Under the pieces are notes generated by a model that was given only the letters and a program-made list of their open reading frames with translations, did no database searches and had not been told where the DNA came from. A program made the translations under genes and the position numbers. From Clostridia bacterium (lineage in GTDB: Bacteria; Bacillota; Clostridia; Oscillospirales; CAG-382), in the NCBI GenBank assembly GCA_017399965.1, contig JAFQAP010000001.1, positions 1-58,788 on the forward strand: a stretch of 58,788 bases of DNA. The letters are read 5' to 3'. Every line of letters begins with the position of its first letter. Position 1 is the first letter of the stretch. Below are positions 8,361-17,675 of the stretch, piece by piece.

Positions 8361-8626
8361 GGCTGTAGTAGTGAGAGTATTGCTGAAGCGGGTAACTGTA
8401 TAAACAAAGCAGAATGAATTTTCGCGAGCGGAGAGCTGTAGTATTCTACTGCCTCCCGAGCGAAAATTTATAAAAAAACGCGATAAAAAACAAAGAAGGA
8501 ATCCGTCAAAAACGGATTCCTACATTTTAATTTTGTTACGGACAGACGAGGACGTCTGTCCCTACGGGTGAACGAAAACCATTATTTCATCTGTCGCGTT
8601 TTTTGGTCTGCGAAGTTTAGACAGTT
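8361..8626 (-). repeat. Right arm of the ~265-bp inverted repeat
   Basis: The reverse complement of the left arm (6901-7167). It ends at AACTGTCTAAACTT read on the minus strand, which coincides with the stop codon of the antiporter gene (8625-8627). It contains the hairpin aggaatccgt/acggattcct at 8497-8521 and an inner gtagggacagacg/cgtctgtcc hairpin. No target-site duplication is evident outside either arm. It fills most of the 377-bp gap 8248-8624. Confidence 0.85.
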
Positions 8627-9917
8627 ACCAAACGGGTTTTTCGTCCTTTGAATGCTTTACAGGCTGCAATTCCTTCGGCTTTATATCCCCTGCCTTGGTA
8701 AGTGCTATCTTGGTCATAAGAGGACCGAACAGCTCGTATACGAGAACCGCAAACAGAACTATATTTCTTATGATCGCACCGTCTGCGCCAAGTTCAGCGG
8801 CAACGGTAACAGACATACCCAACGCAACGCCTGCCTGGGGAAGTAGGGTGATACCCAGATATTTCTGAATACTGGGAACGCATTTCATAAACTTGGAGCT
8901 GATATTTGCGCCGATGATCTTTCCTGCGCTTCTGAAGATGATATATACCGCGCCGATAACGATGACCGCCCATTCGGAGAATACGCTCAGATCAAGCTCT
9001 GCACCGGAGATAACGAAGAACAGCACAAAGAGGGGAGCTGTCCATCTGTCCACCTTTGCCATAAGCTCTTCGGAGAATGCACACAGGTTGCAGAACACGG
9101 TACCCAGCATCATACATACCAGCAGGGGAGAGAAGCCGATCTCCAGCTCTGTGCCGGGGATGTGGAAATGAAGCATGGATATTGCAACCGCCAAGAACAC
9201 GTATGTAATGGATATACACATACGCTTGGAACGGGAAAAGAAGAACTTTTCGGAAAAGTTAAACAAAATACCGATAAGCGTACCCAAAAGGAGAGAACCG
9301 ATGATCTCGATAAGCGGATTTATCGCAACGGTAAAGATGCTGAGCGCCGCGCCGGAGTTAAGGGCTTTTGCAATACCGAAGGATACCGCAAACACGATCA
9401 GACCCACAGCGTCGTCCAAAGCAACGATGGGAAGCAAAATATCGGTAAGCTTACCCTTTGCTTTGTACTGGTTAACGACCATCAAGGTAGCGGCAGGTGC
9501 GGTGGCGGTAGCTATTGCACCCAGAGTAATGGCGGTGGCAATAGAAAGCTTATCGGGCATAAGGAAATGAAGTCCTATAAGCGCCGCATCAACAAATATT
9601 GTAGCGGTAACCGCCTGGAATATAGCAATAACGGTAGCCTGCTTGCCTATCTGCTTGAGCTGGGAAACGCGGAATTCGTTACCGATAGCAAAAGCAATAA
9701 AGCCCAAAGCCACGTCGGAGATAATGCTCAGCGCCTCAACGTGTTCGCTCGTGGTAAATCCCAAGCCTTCCACGCCCAGTCTGCCCAAAACAAAAGGACC
9801 TATAAGCAGACCTGCAATAAGATAACCCGTAACAGCAGGAAGTCCCAGCTTCTTTGCGGGACGGGACATTAAAAGTCCTGCAAAGAGGGCAACAGCTATT
9901 TCAAACAAAATAATCAT
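8625..9917 (-). CDS. CPA2-family cation/proton antiporter
   Basis: 430 aa, strongly hydrophobic with about 12-13 predicted membrane helices. The opening (MIILFEIAVALFAGLLMSRPAKKLGLPAV, given here only as its overall pattern: helix followed by RPAKKLGLPAVTGYLIAGL) is typical of KefB/NapA-like Na+(K+)/H+ exchangers. The LDDAVGL segment probably carries the ion-binding acidic residues. There is no C-terminal TrkA-N domain, which favours a simple NapA-type exchanger. It is transcribed from its own consensus promoter (9966-9994), divergently from the P-type ATPase, so the pair could handle ion homeostasis together. The exchanged cation is not known. Confidence 0.85.
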   Translation of the reverse strand: MIILFEIAVALFAGLLMSRPAKKLGLPAVTGYLIAGLLIGPFVLGRLGVEGLGFTTSEHVEALSIISDVALGFIAFAIGNEFRVSQLKQIGKQATVIAIFQAVTATIFVDAALIGLHFLMPDKLSIATAITLGAIATATAPAATLMVVNQYKAKGKLTDILLPIVALDDAVGLIVFAVSFGIAKALNSGAALSIFTVAINPLIEIIGSLLLGTLIGILFNFSEKFFFSRSKRMCISITYVFLAVAISMLHFHIPGTELEIGFSPLLVCMMLGTVFCNLCAFSEELMAKVDRWTAPLFVLFFVISGAELDLSVFSEWAVIVIGAVYIIFRSAGKIIGANISSKFMKCVPSIQKYLGITLLPQAGVALGMSVTVAAELGADGAIIRNIVLFAVLVYELFGPLMTKIALTKAGDIKPKELQPVKHSKDEKPVW

Positions 9918-9965
9918 AATTTACACTCTTTTCGTATTATTGATACTGTTTATTCAAATCAAGCA

Positions 9966-9994
9966 ATTATACTCTATATAATTAAATTTTTCAA
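9966..9994 (-). promoter_or_regulatory. Sigma-A promoter of the antiporter gene
   Basis: On the minus strand TTGAAA (9989-9994), 17-bp spacer, TATAAT (9966-9971), about 48 nt from the start codon. Confidence 0.75.
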
Positions 9995-10064
9995 CGGCAA
10001 AATACATAATAAAAATGAGGAAATACAGTATTTTTTATTTGTTTTTGTGTTTTTTCGCCTTCAC

Positions 10065-10093
10065 TTGACAATTTGTTATACGGGTAGTATAAT
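10065..10093 (+). promoter_or_regulatory. Consensus sigma-A promoter of the P-type ATPase gene
   Basis: TTGACA (10065-10070), exactly 17 bp, TATAAT (10088-10093): a full match to the vegetative consensus, implying strong expression. No obvious operator overlaps it. Confidence 0.85.
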
Positions 10094-10154
10094 ACTATGT
10101 AAATCCGCTTGGAAAAATATGTGTTTTCGTTTTTAAAAAACGGAGGAATTTTTA

Positions 10155-12767
10155 ATGGAATATTACAGTTTAGAAACCCAAAAGGTGCTTGAAGCTTTGC
10201 AGACAGACCAAGCGAACGGTCTTTCCTCAAAAGAGGTTGCATCCCGTCAGGCACAGTACGGTGCAAACGTCCTTAAAGGCAAAAAGAAAAAAGGAATGTT
10301 TTTAAAATTTCTTGATCAGTTCAAGGATGTTATGATACTTATCCTTCTCGCCGCGGCGGCAGTATCCTTTGTCGTGGCTATCCTTGAGGGAGAGGCGAAA
10401 GGGTTTTTCGAGCCTGCGCTCATCCTTGTCATCGTGGTGGTAAACGCTATTTTGGGCGTTATGCAGGAAAGCAAGGCGGAAAAAGCCTTGGAGGCGCTCA
10501 AAAATATGTCCGCCCCCCATTCCCGCGTTATCCGCGACGGAAAAGAACAGATCGTAATGGCATCCGCTTTGGTACCCGGGGATATTATTAAGCTTGAAGC
10601 GGGCGATTTCGTTCCCGCAGACGCCCGCCTTATCAGCGGTGCATCGGTAAAGAGCGAGGAATCCGCGCTCACTGGCGAATCCGTTCCTTCCGAAAAAGAT
10701 CCTTTTGCGGCCGTAGAGGAAAATGCCCCAATAGGCGACAGAAGCAATATGGTCTATTCCGGCTGCAGCATTACCTACGGTACCGCTTTGGCAGTTGTTA
10801 CCGCAATCGGTATGGATACGGAAATGGGCAAAATAGCAGCCTTGCTCAGCGGTGAAGGGGATACACAGACTCCTTTGCAGAAAAAACTTGCAAAACTTGG
10901 CAAATACCTTGGTCTTCTCGCCATCGGTATCTGCGTGGTAATATTTATCGTAGGTCTTATTAACGACCTTAAGCCCTTGGAAATATTTATGACAGCGGTT
11001 TCCCTTGCGGTGTCCGCTATTCCCGAAGGCTTGCCTGCCATAGTAACTATCGTGCTTTCTATCGGCGTACAGCGGCTTGCAAAGAAAAACGCGGTTATCC
11101 GCAGTCTTCCCGCAGTAGAAACTCTCGGCGGCGCATCTATCATTTGCTCGGATAAGACAGGCACTCTCACCCAAAACCGTATGACCTTGGTAAAGGGCTG
11201 GGTAGAAGGCAAAGAGAATTCCGAGGATATTTCCCACAGCAACAGCGAGGAAATGAAAAAGCTTCTGGCTTACGCCACCCTTTGTTCCGATGGTTCTGTG
11301 CTTGTGGAGGCAGATAAGGTCACCCACATCGGCGACCCTACAGAAACTTCAATAGTCCTTGCGGCGTATAATAACGGTATGTCCAAGGAAGAGCTTAATT
11401 CCGCTTATCCCCGCTTGGCAACAATTCCCTTCGATTCCGACAGAAAGTTAATGACGTCCGTTAACAATATAGACGGAAAGATAACCGTTATCGTAAAAGG
11501 CGCATTTGACGTAATGGCGTCCCGTTGCGTTTCCGGCAATATTGCGGAAGCAAAACGGTTTACGGAACTGCTCAGCGCAGACGCTTTGCGCGTTTTGGCG
11601 GTGGGATATAAGGTTATAGACCAGCTTCCTTCTGAGATCACCCCGGAAACTCTGGAAAACGGACTCACATTTATGGGAATTCTGGGTATGATCGACCCGC
11701 CCCGTCCCGAAGCAAAGGCGGCAGTTGCCACCTGCCTCCGTGCAGGCATACGCCCCGTTATGATCACGGGCGACCATATTATCACCGCATCCGCCATTGC
11801 AAGAGAATTGGGCATACTCCGTCCCGGTCAGCGCGCTATTACAGGCACCGAGCTGGACGAAATGACAGAAGCACAGCTTGACGCATGCGTAGAGGATATT
11901 TCCGTTTACGCCCGTGTTTCTCCCGAAAACAAGATTCGTATTGTAAAAGCTTGGCAAAAGAAGGGCCACGTTGTTTCTATGACGGGCGACGGTGTAAACG
12001 ACGCTCCCGCACTCAAAGCCGCCGATATCGGCTGTGCTATGGGTATTACGGGTACAGACGTTGCCAAGGGCGCTTCGGATATGACCCTTTCCGACGATAA
12101 CTTTGCCACTATTGTTGACGCAGTAAAAGAGGGCAGAGGCATATACACCAATATCAAAAAGGTGGTAGGCTTCCTTTTGGGCACCAACTTCGGCGAGGTT
12201 GTGGCGGTGTTCGCCGCAATGCTCATCTGGCACAAGTCCCCCTTCATGTCAATGCAGCTTCTCTGGATAAACCTTATCACAGACGGACTTCCCGCTATCG
12301 CTCTGGGTATGGAGCCTACGGAAAAGGATATTATGGACGTTCCTCCCAGACCCAAAAACGAAGGTCTGTTTGCCCACGGCTACGGTGTGCGTATCGTGCT
12401 TCAGGGTATAATGTTCGGTATTCTCGCTTTGGTTGCATACGCTATCGGTAATCACTACGTTGGCGAAACCGCAGGTCAGACCATGGCGTTTATGGTGCTT
12501 GCGTTCTCCCAGATCGTTCAGGCATTCAATATGCGGTCCGATCGTTCTCTGTTCCGTATCGGATTCTTTGGCAACAAAAAGCTTAATCAGGCGGCGGCTG
12601 TTGCTATCGTCTTAATGGCAATAGTTCTGTTCACCCCCGTTTCCGTTGCATTTAATCTGGTTATGCTTCCCTGGTATCTGTATGCGATTTCTCTTGGACT
12701 CATCCTCGTACCCCTTGTGGTAATGGAACTTGTAAAAGCTCTGGGACTTTTAAAGAATCATAAATAA
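10155..12767 (+). CDS. Calcium-type P-type ATPase (P2A-like)
   Basis: 870 aa, the normal length for PMR1/PacL-type pumps. N-terminal cation ATPase domain; TGES actuator loop; PEGLP in membrane helix 4; phosphorylation motif CSDKTGTLT with Asp333; GDGVNDAPALK hinge; and a C-terminal block of six helices. It would export Ca2+ or Mn2+ at the expense of ATP from the cytoplasmic membrane. No N-terminal heavy-metal domain is present. The ATG at 10155 follows CGGAGG. It is monocistronic between its own promoter and the hairpins at 12771-12886. Ion choice (Ca versus Mn or Na) is inferred only. Confidence 0.92.
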   Translation: MEYYSLETQKVLEALQTDQANGLSSKEVASRQAQYGANVLKGKKKKGMFLKFLDQFKDVMILILLAAAAVSFVVAILEGEAKGFFEPALILVIVVVNAILGVMQESKAEKALEALKNMSAPHSRVIRDGKEQIVMASALVPGDIIKLEAGDFVPADARLISGASVKSEESALTGESVPSEKDPFAAVEENAPIGDRSNMVYSGCSITYGTALAVVTAIGMDTEMGKIAALLSGEGDTQTPLQKKLAKLGKYLGLLAIGICVVIFIVGLINDLKPLEIFMTAVSLAVSAIPEGLPAIVTIVLSIGVQRLAKKNAVIRSLPAVETLGGASIICSDKTGTLTQNRMTLVKGWVEGKENSEDISHSNSEEMKKLLAYATLCSDGSVLVEADKVTHIGDPTETSIVLAAYNNGMSKEELNSAYPRLATIPFDSDRKLMTSVNNIDGKITVIVKGAFDVMASRCVSGNIAEAKRFTELLSADALRVLAVGYKVIDQLPSEITPETLENGLTFMGILGMIDPPRPEAKAAVATCLRAGIRPVMITGDHIITASAIARELGILRPGQRAITGTELDEMTEAQLDACVEDISVYARVSPENKIRIVKAWQKKGHVVSMTGDGVNDAPALKAADIGCAMGITGTDVAKGASDMTLSDDNFATIVDAVKEGRGIYTNIKKVVGFLLGTNFGEVVAVFAAMLIWHKSPFMSMQLLWINLITDGLPAIALGMEPTEKDIMDVPPRPKNEGLFAHGYGVRIVLQGIMFGILALVAYAIGNHYVGETAGQTMAFMVLAFSQIVQAFNMRSDRSLFRIGFFGNKKLNQAAAVAIVLMAIVLFTPVSVAFNLVMLPWYLYAISLGLILVPLVVMELVKALGLLKNHK

Positions 12768-12770
12768 AAT

Positions 12771-12840
12771 CACCCCAAGAAAGGTTTTTAGATTTGTATT
12801 TCGCAACAGACAAAGCTACGATATTAAAAACGCTTTCTCG
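12771..12840 (+). repeat. Long imperfect hairpin of the CACCCCAAGAA / TCGGGGACCCCGA family
   Basis: The left arm (from caccccaagaaagg to ttttta) pairs with the right arm (taaaaacgctttctcgggg), followed at once by accccg. The same end sequences occur at 35726 and, inverted, at 41776. It lies just after the P-type ATPase stop codon. Confidence 0.65.
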
Positions 12841-12860
12841 GGGACCCCGAAAATAACAAC

Positions 12861-12886
12861 AAAGGCTCTGCGTATGCAGAGCCTTT
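12861..12886 (-). terminator. Hairpin between convergent genes
   Basis: Perfect 11-bp stem aaaggctctgc/gcagagccttt with a 4-nt loop, in the gap between the rightward ATPase and the leftward hydrolase. T-runs are weak on both sides, so it may serve either transcript. Confidence 0.5.
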
Positions 12887-12901
12887 CAAATTACTTTCAA
12901 A

Positions 12902-13867
12902 TTACTTATTAAGCGTTTCAAATATCTTTTCCCAGACCTTTTGGTCCTGCTCGGTGATCTTATCCCAGTCAAAAGAATTTTTAAAGTTTTCTTTTTGTTC
13001 TGCCGTTTGCAGAGCATCTTTCTCTGTTGCCCGTCTTTTTGCATCTGCAAATTCGCCCAAAAGCTTAACTGCTTCCTGCGTGTAATTGGGGTTGTGCCCC
13101 TTGCTTTCTACCAAAAGAAACTCAATGTTTTCTTTACCCTCAAGACCGTTTTTAAGTGCATCAAAGTGTATTTCCTTTTTCACCAAAGCGTCGTCGGTAG
13201 AATACACAAGCAAAACCTTTGCATTTGTTTTTGAAAGGGTGTTTACTCCGTTAAAGTGCACGTAATCGGGGTTTGCTTTGTGCTCAATACCCAAAATACA
13301 CTTTCTGTAGCCTTTAAGAAGACCGGAGAAGTTTTGTTTAACCATTTCCTCCACAGAAACGAAACCGCTTATTACAACAATATGGGTAATATCGGGGTGC
13401 AAAGCGGCGATATTCATTGTGGAAAATCCGCCCCAGCTATGACCGATAACCGAAATGTCCGCCGTGTTCACGTTTTCGTCTTTTTTCAAAGCGGTCAGGC
13501 AATCGTCAAGGTCGTGAAGTGACTGGGCAAAGCCGTTTGTATTTTCCCCCTGGGATTCCATACAGCCGGTATGGTCATAGGAAAACACCTTGTAGCCCTG
13601 CCTGCACAGCATTTCAATTTCCTTCATATAAGAGCGGTGTCCGCCGCCAAAACCGTGGTCGAAGACAATAAGCCTGCTTTCGTCGGCGTTTTGGTATGAA
13701 TAAAAATACCCCTTAAGGATGTTTCCCGCAGAAGAAACAAAGGTATAGGGCTGTGCGGATAACCCTTTAAAATCTTTGTGGGAAAAATAAAAGGTGCTTC
13801 CGTCGTCATCGCATCTGCGGTAAAGAGTGGAACGGAATACTTTTGCTATCTGCTTTTCAAAAATCAT
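12902..13867 (-). CDS. Alpha/beta hydrolase
   Basis: 321 aa, probably cytoplasmic: no signal peptide or membrane helix. The nucleophile elbow GHSWGG supplies the Ser. A later DDALVKK and the GHNPNY near the end provide the probable acid and His. FDHGFGGGHRSYMKE forms the oxyanion-side HG segment. The family includes esterases, peptidases and lipases; the natural substrate is unknown. The ATG at 13867 follows AAAGGAAG. It stands alone, 64 bp from the ZIP gene end. Confidence 0.82.
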   Translation of the reverse strand: MIFEKQIAKVFRSTLYRRCDDDGSTFYFSHKDFKGLSAQPYTFVSSAGNILKGYFYSYQNADESRLIVFDHGFGGGHRSYMKEIEMLCRQGYKVFSYDHTGCMESQGENTNGFAQSLHDLDDCLTALKKDENVNTADISVIGHSWGGFSTMNIAALHPDITHIVVISGFVSVEEMVKQNFSGLLKGYRKCILGIEHKANPDYVHFNGVNTLSKTNAKVLLVYSTDDALVKKEIHFDALKNGLEGKENIEFLLVESKGHNPNYTQEAVKLLGEFADAKRRATEKDALQTAEQKENFKNSFDWDKITEQDQKVWEKIFETLNK

Positions 13868-13931
13868 TATATTTACTTCCTTTTAATGGGATCAAAGCCA
13901 TTATACACCATACTAAACGGTTTTTCAAGTA

Positions 13932-14672
13932 TTACAGCGTGCAGGATATTACCGTCATAAGAGAAATTCCCACAGCAAAGAAAACAGTGCCCATATGGGA
14001 ATTTTCTTTTAACAGCTCCTCTGCCACCACGTAAAACATAGCGCCTGCGGCAAATGACAAAAAGTAGGGGATAAGCGGCACTACCAATCCCGCAAGCAAA
14101 AGAGTGCATACCGCCGCTACGGGCTCTGCCGCACCGGAGAGGGCTCCCCATAAAAAGGATCTCATCTTTCCTTCTCCCTTCGCACGCAAAGGCAGAGAGA
14201 TTATCGCCCCTTCGGGAAAGTTCTGAAAAGCTATTCCCAAAGACAGCGCCAAAGCAGATGCGGCGGTTATATCCCCGCTGTCTGCGGAAAGGCCCGCCAG
14301 CACCACGCCCACCGCCATTCCTTCGGGTATATTGTGCAGAGTCACCGCCAAAAACAGCATAGACGGCCGTTTGGATGCTTTGCAACCTTCGGTTATGCGG
14401 GGAATAACAATATCAAGCAAAAGCAAAAAACCGAAACCCAGGCAAAGCCCAAAAACCGCAGGGAAAAAACTGAAGATCCCAAGGCCTTCGGATTGCTCTA
14501 TGGACGGTAATAAAAGACTGAAAAAGGACGCCGCCACCATAACTCCCGCGGCAAATCCGTTAAAGGCTTTTTTAAGGTTTTCTTTAAGCGTGCCTTTTAA
14601 AAAGAATACGCACATCGCACCCAAAGCCGTGCCCAAAAAAGGAATTAAAATTCCGTTTATTATTTCTGCCAA
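13932..14672 (-). CDS. ZIP-family divalent metal transporter
   Basis: 246 aa with about eight membrane helices. The two ZIP signature helices are clear: HNIPEGMAVG and FQNFPEGAII, whose His, Asn, Pro and Glu residues form the binuclear metal site. It would import Zn2+, possibly Fe2+ or Mn2+, as ZupT does. The start codon is TTG at 14672, 11 nt after GGAGG. No metal-regulator operator is recognised upstream. Confidence 0.87.
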   Translation of the reverse strand: MAEIINGILIPFLGTALGAMCVFFLKGTLKENLKKAFNGFAAGVMVAASFFSLLLPSIEQSEGLGIFSFFPAVFGLCLGFGFLLLLDIVIPRITEGCKASKRPSMLFLAVTLHNIPEGMAVGVVLAGLSADSGDITAASALALSLGIAFQNFPEGAIISLPLRAKGEGKMRSFLWGALSGAAEPVAAVCTLLLAGLVVPLIPYFLSFAAGAMFYVVAEELLKENSHMGTVFFAVGISLMTVISCTL

Positions 14673-14730
14673 AAAATATCAACCTCCGTAATATCAATAT
14701 ATTACTCGGTTCGACGTTAAGACACAAAAA

Positions 14731-14756
14731 ACACACCAAGAAGCTTCTTGGTGTGT
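14731..14756 (-). terminator. Terminator of the ABC importer operon
   Basis: A perfect 26-bp palindrome with acacaccaagaagc as its left arm, followed by T-runs on both strands. It lies directly after the ATPase gene and can work in both directions. Confidence 0.8.
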
Positions 14757-14773
14757 TTTTCTTGAAGTAATTT

Positions 14774-15568
14774 TTATGATAAAAGTAATTTATCGTTTGC
14801 GATCTCGCTTCCGCTTGTCTTGGAGAACAGACCCATAAGCTGTTCAACGGTAAGATTTTTCTTTTCCTCCCCGCTTACGTCAACGGCTACCTTGCCCTCG
14901 TGCATCATTATAAGTCTGTTTCCGTGGGCGATAGCGTCCTTCATATTGTGGGTTATCATAAGTGTGGTAAGCTTGTGGCGTCCCACTATCTCATCGGTTA
15001 TTTCCAAAACCTTTGCGGCGGTCTTGGGGTCAAGCGCCGCGGTGTGCTCGTCCAGCATAAGCAGGTTAGGGTCGTTAAGAGAAGCCATAAGCAAAGTTAT
15101 CGCCTGTCTTTGACCGCCGGAAAGCAAGCCCATTTTGGTGGTAAGACGGTCCTCCAAGCCAAGATCAAGCTGGCTTAACAGTTCGCGGAACATTTTTCTT
15201 TCCTTATTGGTTATAGCCCAGCGCAAAAATCTTGTTTTACCTCTGCGCATTGCAAGTGCCAGGTTTTCCTCCACCCACATATCGCCCGCAGTACCCATCA
15301 TAGGGTCCTGGAACACTCTGCCCAGATATTTTGCACGCTTGTGCTCGGGCATATGGGTGATATTAATACCGTCAAGTATGATCTCGCCGCTGTCTGCAGG
15401 ATAAACACCTGCAACCATATTAAGCAGAGTACTTTTACCTGCGCCGTTACCGCCGATAACGGTAACAAAATCTCCGTCATTAAGAGTGAGCGAAAGATCG
15501 GTAAGCACCTGTTTTTCGTTTACCGTGCCGGCGTTAAAGGTCTTGTTAAGATTTTTAATTTCCAGCAT
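14774..15568 (-). CDS. ABC importer ATP-binding protein
   Basis: 264 aa. Walker A GGNGAGKST, signature LSGGQRQAI, Walker B LLMLDEHTAALD and the H-loop ITHNM are all present. It energises the permease encoded immediately upstream (14-nt overlap), in the family whose binding protein is the PF04392 (TrpX-like) type. It is last of three genes in the operon. Such systems have been linked to tryptophan or other aromatic substrates in streptococci, but the substrate cannot be read from this sequence. Confidence 0.88.
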   Translation of the reverse strand: MLEIKNLNKTFNAGTVNEKQVLTDLSLTLNDGDFVTVIGGNGAGKSTLLNMVAGVYPADSGEIILDGINITHMPEHKRAKYLGRVFQDPMMGTAGDMWVEENLALAMRRGKTRFLRWAITNKERKMFRELLSQLDLGLEDRLTTKMGLLSGGQRQAITLLMASLNDPNLLMLDEHTAALDPKTAAKVLEITDEIVGRHKLTTLMITHNMKDAIAHGNRLIMMHEGKVAVDVSGEEKKNLTVEQLMGLFSKTSGSEIANDKLLLS

Positions 15569-16475
15569 GTTTGCTCACCTTCTTTTTCGAAAAGTACTTG
15601 CCTTTAAGATAAGGTACACCAAGGAATACCGCAACCACAACGGCAGACAGCATCTTAAGGTAATCCGCATCTATATTAAAGGACATAACGAGCTGATATA
15701 CCATCCAGTATATTATAGCGCCGATAACGACAAAGCTGAGTCGTAAAGCAAAGTTTGAGGGAAGCTTGGTTGAAAGCGCTCCGCCGATAACAACTGCCGC
15801 CAGACCGATAACGATAGCACCCTGACCCATCTTAACGTCTGCGTTACCGTTGTACTGGGCAAGGAGAGAACCTGCCAAAGCAACGACGCCGTTGGAAAGC
15901 GCAAGACCCAGCACCTTTGTAAAGTTGGTGTTTATACCCTGTGCGCGGCTCATCTTAATATTATTACCGGTTGCACGCAAAGCGCTGCCCAATTCGGTAC
16001 CGAAGAACAGATACAAAGCAATAATTATACCTGCGGTAATAGCGCCTACTATAAGTATGGTTATCCATATCTTATCGTCGCCCAAAGCGACAATAAGCTT
16101 ATCCCCGTATTTAAGACGGGAAATAGCGGTGTTTGCTTTTCCCATAACGGCAAGGTTTACGCTGTAAAGCATAAGCTGGGTAAGAATACCTGCGAGTATT
16201 GCGGGTATACCTACGAAGGTGTGCAAAAATCCGGTAACAAGACCGGTGATCGTGCCTGCAAAGAAAGCGCAGATCATACACAGCCATATGTTTACGCCGT
16301 TTGTCATAAGCACCGCAAAAACTGCGGCTCCGGTGGCAATAGAGCCGTCAACCGTAAGGTCGGCAACGTCAAGCACCTTATAGGTTATATAAACGCCTAT
16401 CGCCATAATGCCCCATATAAGCCCCTGGACGATAGAATTGGGTATAGTTCCAACCCAGTTAAGTAAAATGCCCAT
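15555..16475 (-). CDS. ABC importer permease
   Basis: 306 aa, about eight to nine membrane helices, of the branched-chain/ribose-type (BPD_transp_2) permease fold (GLIWGIMAIGVYITYKVLDV, then LTVDGSIATGA). It forms the membrane channel with the ATPase whose start it overlaps. It follows the binding-protein gene by about 100 nt containing a hairpin. The ATG at 16475 follows GAAAGGA. Confidence 0.85.
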   Translation of the reverse strand: MGILLNWVGTIPNSIVQGLIWGIMAIGVYITYKVLDVADLTVDGSIATGAAVFAVLMTNGVNIWLCMICAFFAGTITGLVTGFLHTFVGIPAILAGILTQLMLYSVNLAVMGKANTAISRLKYGDKLIVALGDDKIWITILIVGAITAGIIIALYLFFGTELGSALRATGNNIKMSRAQGINTNFTKVLGLALSNGVVALAGSLLAQYNGNADVKMGQGAIVIGLAAVVIGGALSTKLPSNFALRLSFVVIGAIIYWMVYQLVMSFNIDADYLKMLSAVVVAVFLGVPYLKGKYFSKKKVSKHAGN

Positions 16476-16510
16476 TTTTGTTAAAATATCCTTTCGCTTA
16501 TAAATACATA

Positions 16511-16547
16511 TTGTGCTTTGCCTTCATTTGGGGAAGACAAAGCACAA
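16511..16547 (-). promoter_or_regulatory. Intercistronic hairpin between binding protein and permease
   Basis: Stem ttgtgctttg/caaagcacaa, extended inside by cttc/gaag, without a following T-run. Such hairpins after a binding-protein gene commonly stabilise its mRNA and reduce read-through, giving more binding protein than permease. Confidence 0.5.
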
Positions 16548-16576
16548 AACAAGTATTTTAAGGTGTTTAAGTAAAT

Positions 16577-17545
16577 TTAATTTTCAATGGCGGTGTAGCC
16601 CTTTTCTTCAAGCGCAGCGGTGTCGATATTAAGCTGTTCGCACTTTGCCTTGTTGTACTTTTTGGTAAAGGTCTCTACATATTCGATTTCCATTTCGGAA
16701 ATATCAGCTTCGCCCTTAAGTATCTTTGCAGCCATTTTGCCGGTCTTAACGCCCAGGTCGTAATAGCTGATACAAAGGGTAGCCACGCCGCAGCCGGAGC
16801 AGATTCCTTCTTCCCCTGCGATAACGGGAGTATCGCCGATCACGTTGTTAATAGTCTCGGTGCAGTCTGCAGCGGTGTTGTCGGTGGGGATATAGATAAC
16901 GTCTGCGTTTTCAGCAGCGTTCTTTGCTACGATAGAAACGTCGTTGGAATCGGTAAATGCGTAGTTAACGCAGGTAAGACCCTTTGCGGTAAGATATTCG
17001 GTAACTTTCTTTACCTGGTAATCGGAGTTAGCCTCTGCAGAGCAGTAAAGCATAGCAACCGTCTTTGCTTCGGGGAACAGGTCAACAAGCATATCTGCCT
17101 GCTGGTCAAGAGGAGCAAGGTCGGAAGTACCGGAAACGTTTCCGCCAACCAGACCGTTAAAATTGTCTATTTCAAGGGCGGTGCCGTATTCGGTAATAGA
17201 AGTGCCCAGAACGGGAATAGTGTCTGTACCGTTAACAGCGGCGGTAAGTGCGGGAGTAGCGTTTGCCATGATCAGGTCAACGTCTGCGGAAACGAGGTTT
17301 GCAATAATGGTGGGGCAGGCGTTCTGGTCGTTGTTTGCGTTTTTAAGTTCAAAGGTAATATTGTCGCCGAACTCTTCGGTAAGAGCGTCCATAAAGCCCT
17401 TAGTGGCGGCGTCAAGCGCTACATGCTGTGTAAGCTGGCATATACCTACAACGTACTTGCCGTCATCTTCGGCGGGCGTAGTATCACACGCGGTGAATGC
17501 TGTAACCATAAGCAAGGTTAATAATAATGCAATAATCTTTTTCAT
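16577..17545 (-). CDS. ABC importer substrate-binding lipoprotein (PF04392/TrpX-like)
   Basis: 322 aa. Signal peptide with lipobox AFTAC (Cys20 of the chosen start). The periplasmic-binding type I fold is evident: two similar halves with VGICQLTQHVALDAATKGFMD near the start, then VPVLGTSIT-like and ADVIYIPTDNT strands. ATG 17545 is preferred over one 24 nt upstream because of the signal-peptide start and the AAAGG site. First gene of the importer operon, with a consensus promoter at 17587-17615. No T-box or other riboswitch is visible in its short leader. Confidence 0.88.
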   Translation of the reverse strand: MKKIIALLLTLLMVTAFTACDTTPAEDDGKYVVGICQLTQHVALDAATKGFMDALTEEFGDNITFELKNANNDQNACPTIIANLVSADVDLIMANATPALTAAVNGTDTIPVLGTSITEYGTALEIDNFNGLVGGNVSGTSDLAPLDQQADMLVDLFPEAKTVAMLYCSAEANSDYQVKKVTEYLTAKGLTCVNYAFTDSNDVSIVAKNAAENADVIYIPTDNTAADCTETINNVIGDTPVIAGEEGICSGCGVATLCISYYDLGVKTGKMAAKILKGEADISEMEIEYVETFTKKYNKAKCEQLNIDTAALEEKGYTAIEN

Positions 17546-17586
17546 TTTCTTAAAGCCTTTCTGAACCATAAATAAAAGATGCTATT

Positions 17587-17615
17587 AATATACCACTTTA
17601 CAGCCCGTATGTCAA
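17587..17615 (-). promoter_or_regulatory. Sigma-A promoter of the ABC importer operon
   Basis: On the minus strand TTGACA (17610-17615), 17 bp, TATATT (17587-17592). The leader is about 35 nt, too short for a T-box. Confidence 0.8.
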
Positions 17616-17675
17616 TGAAAATTTATAAAAATTTTTTGCACATTTATACACTTCTTGCTTTTATTTATGCAAAGA

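Noticed and set aside
17546..17675. T-box leader before the TrpX-like importer
   Set aside because: The promoter at 17587-17615 leaves a leader of about 35 nt with no T-box sequence or specifier stem.
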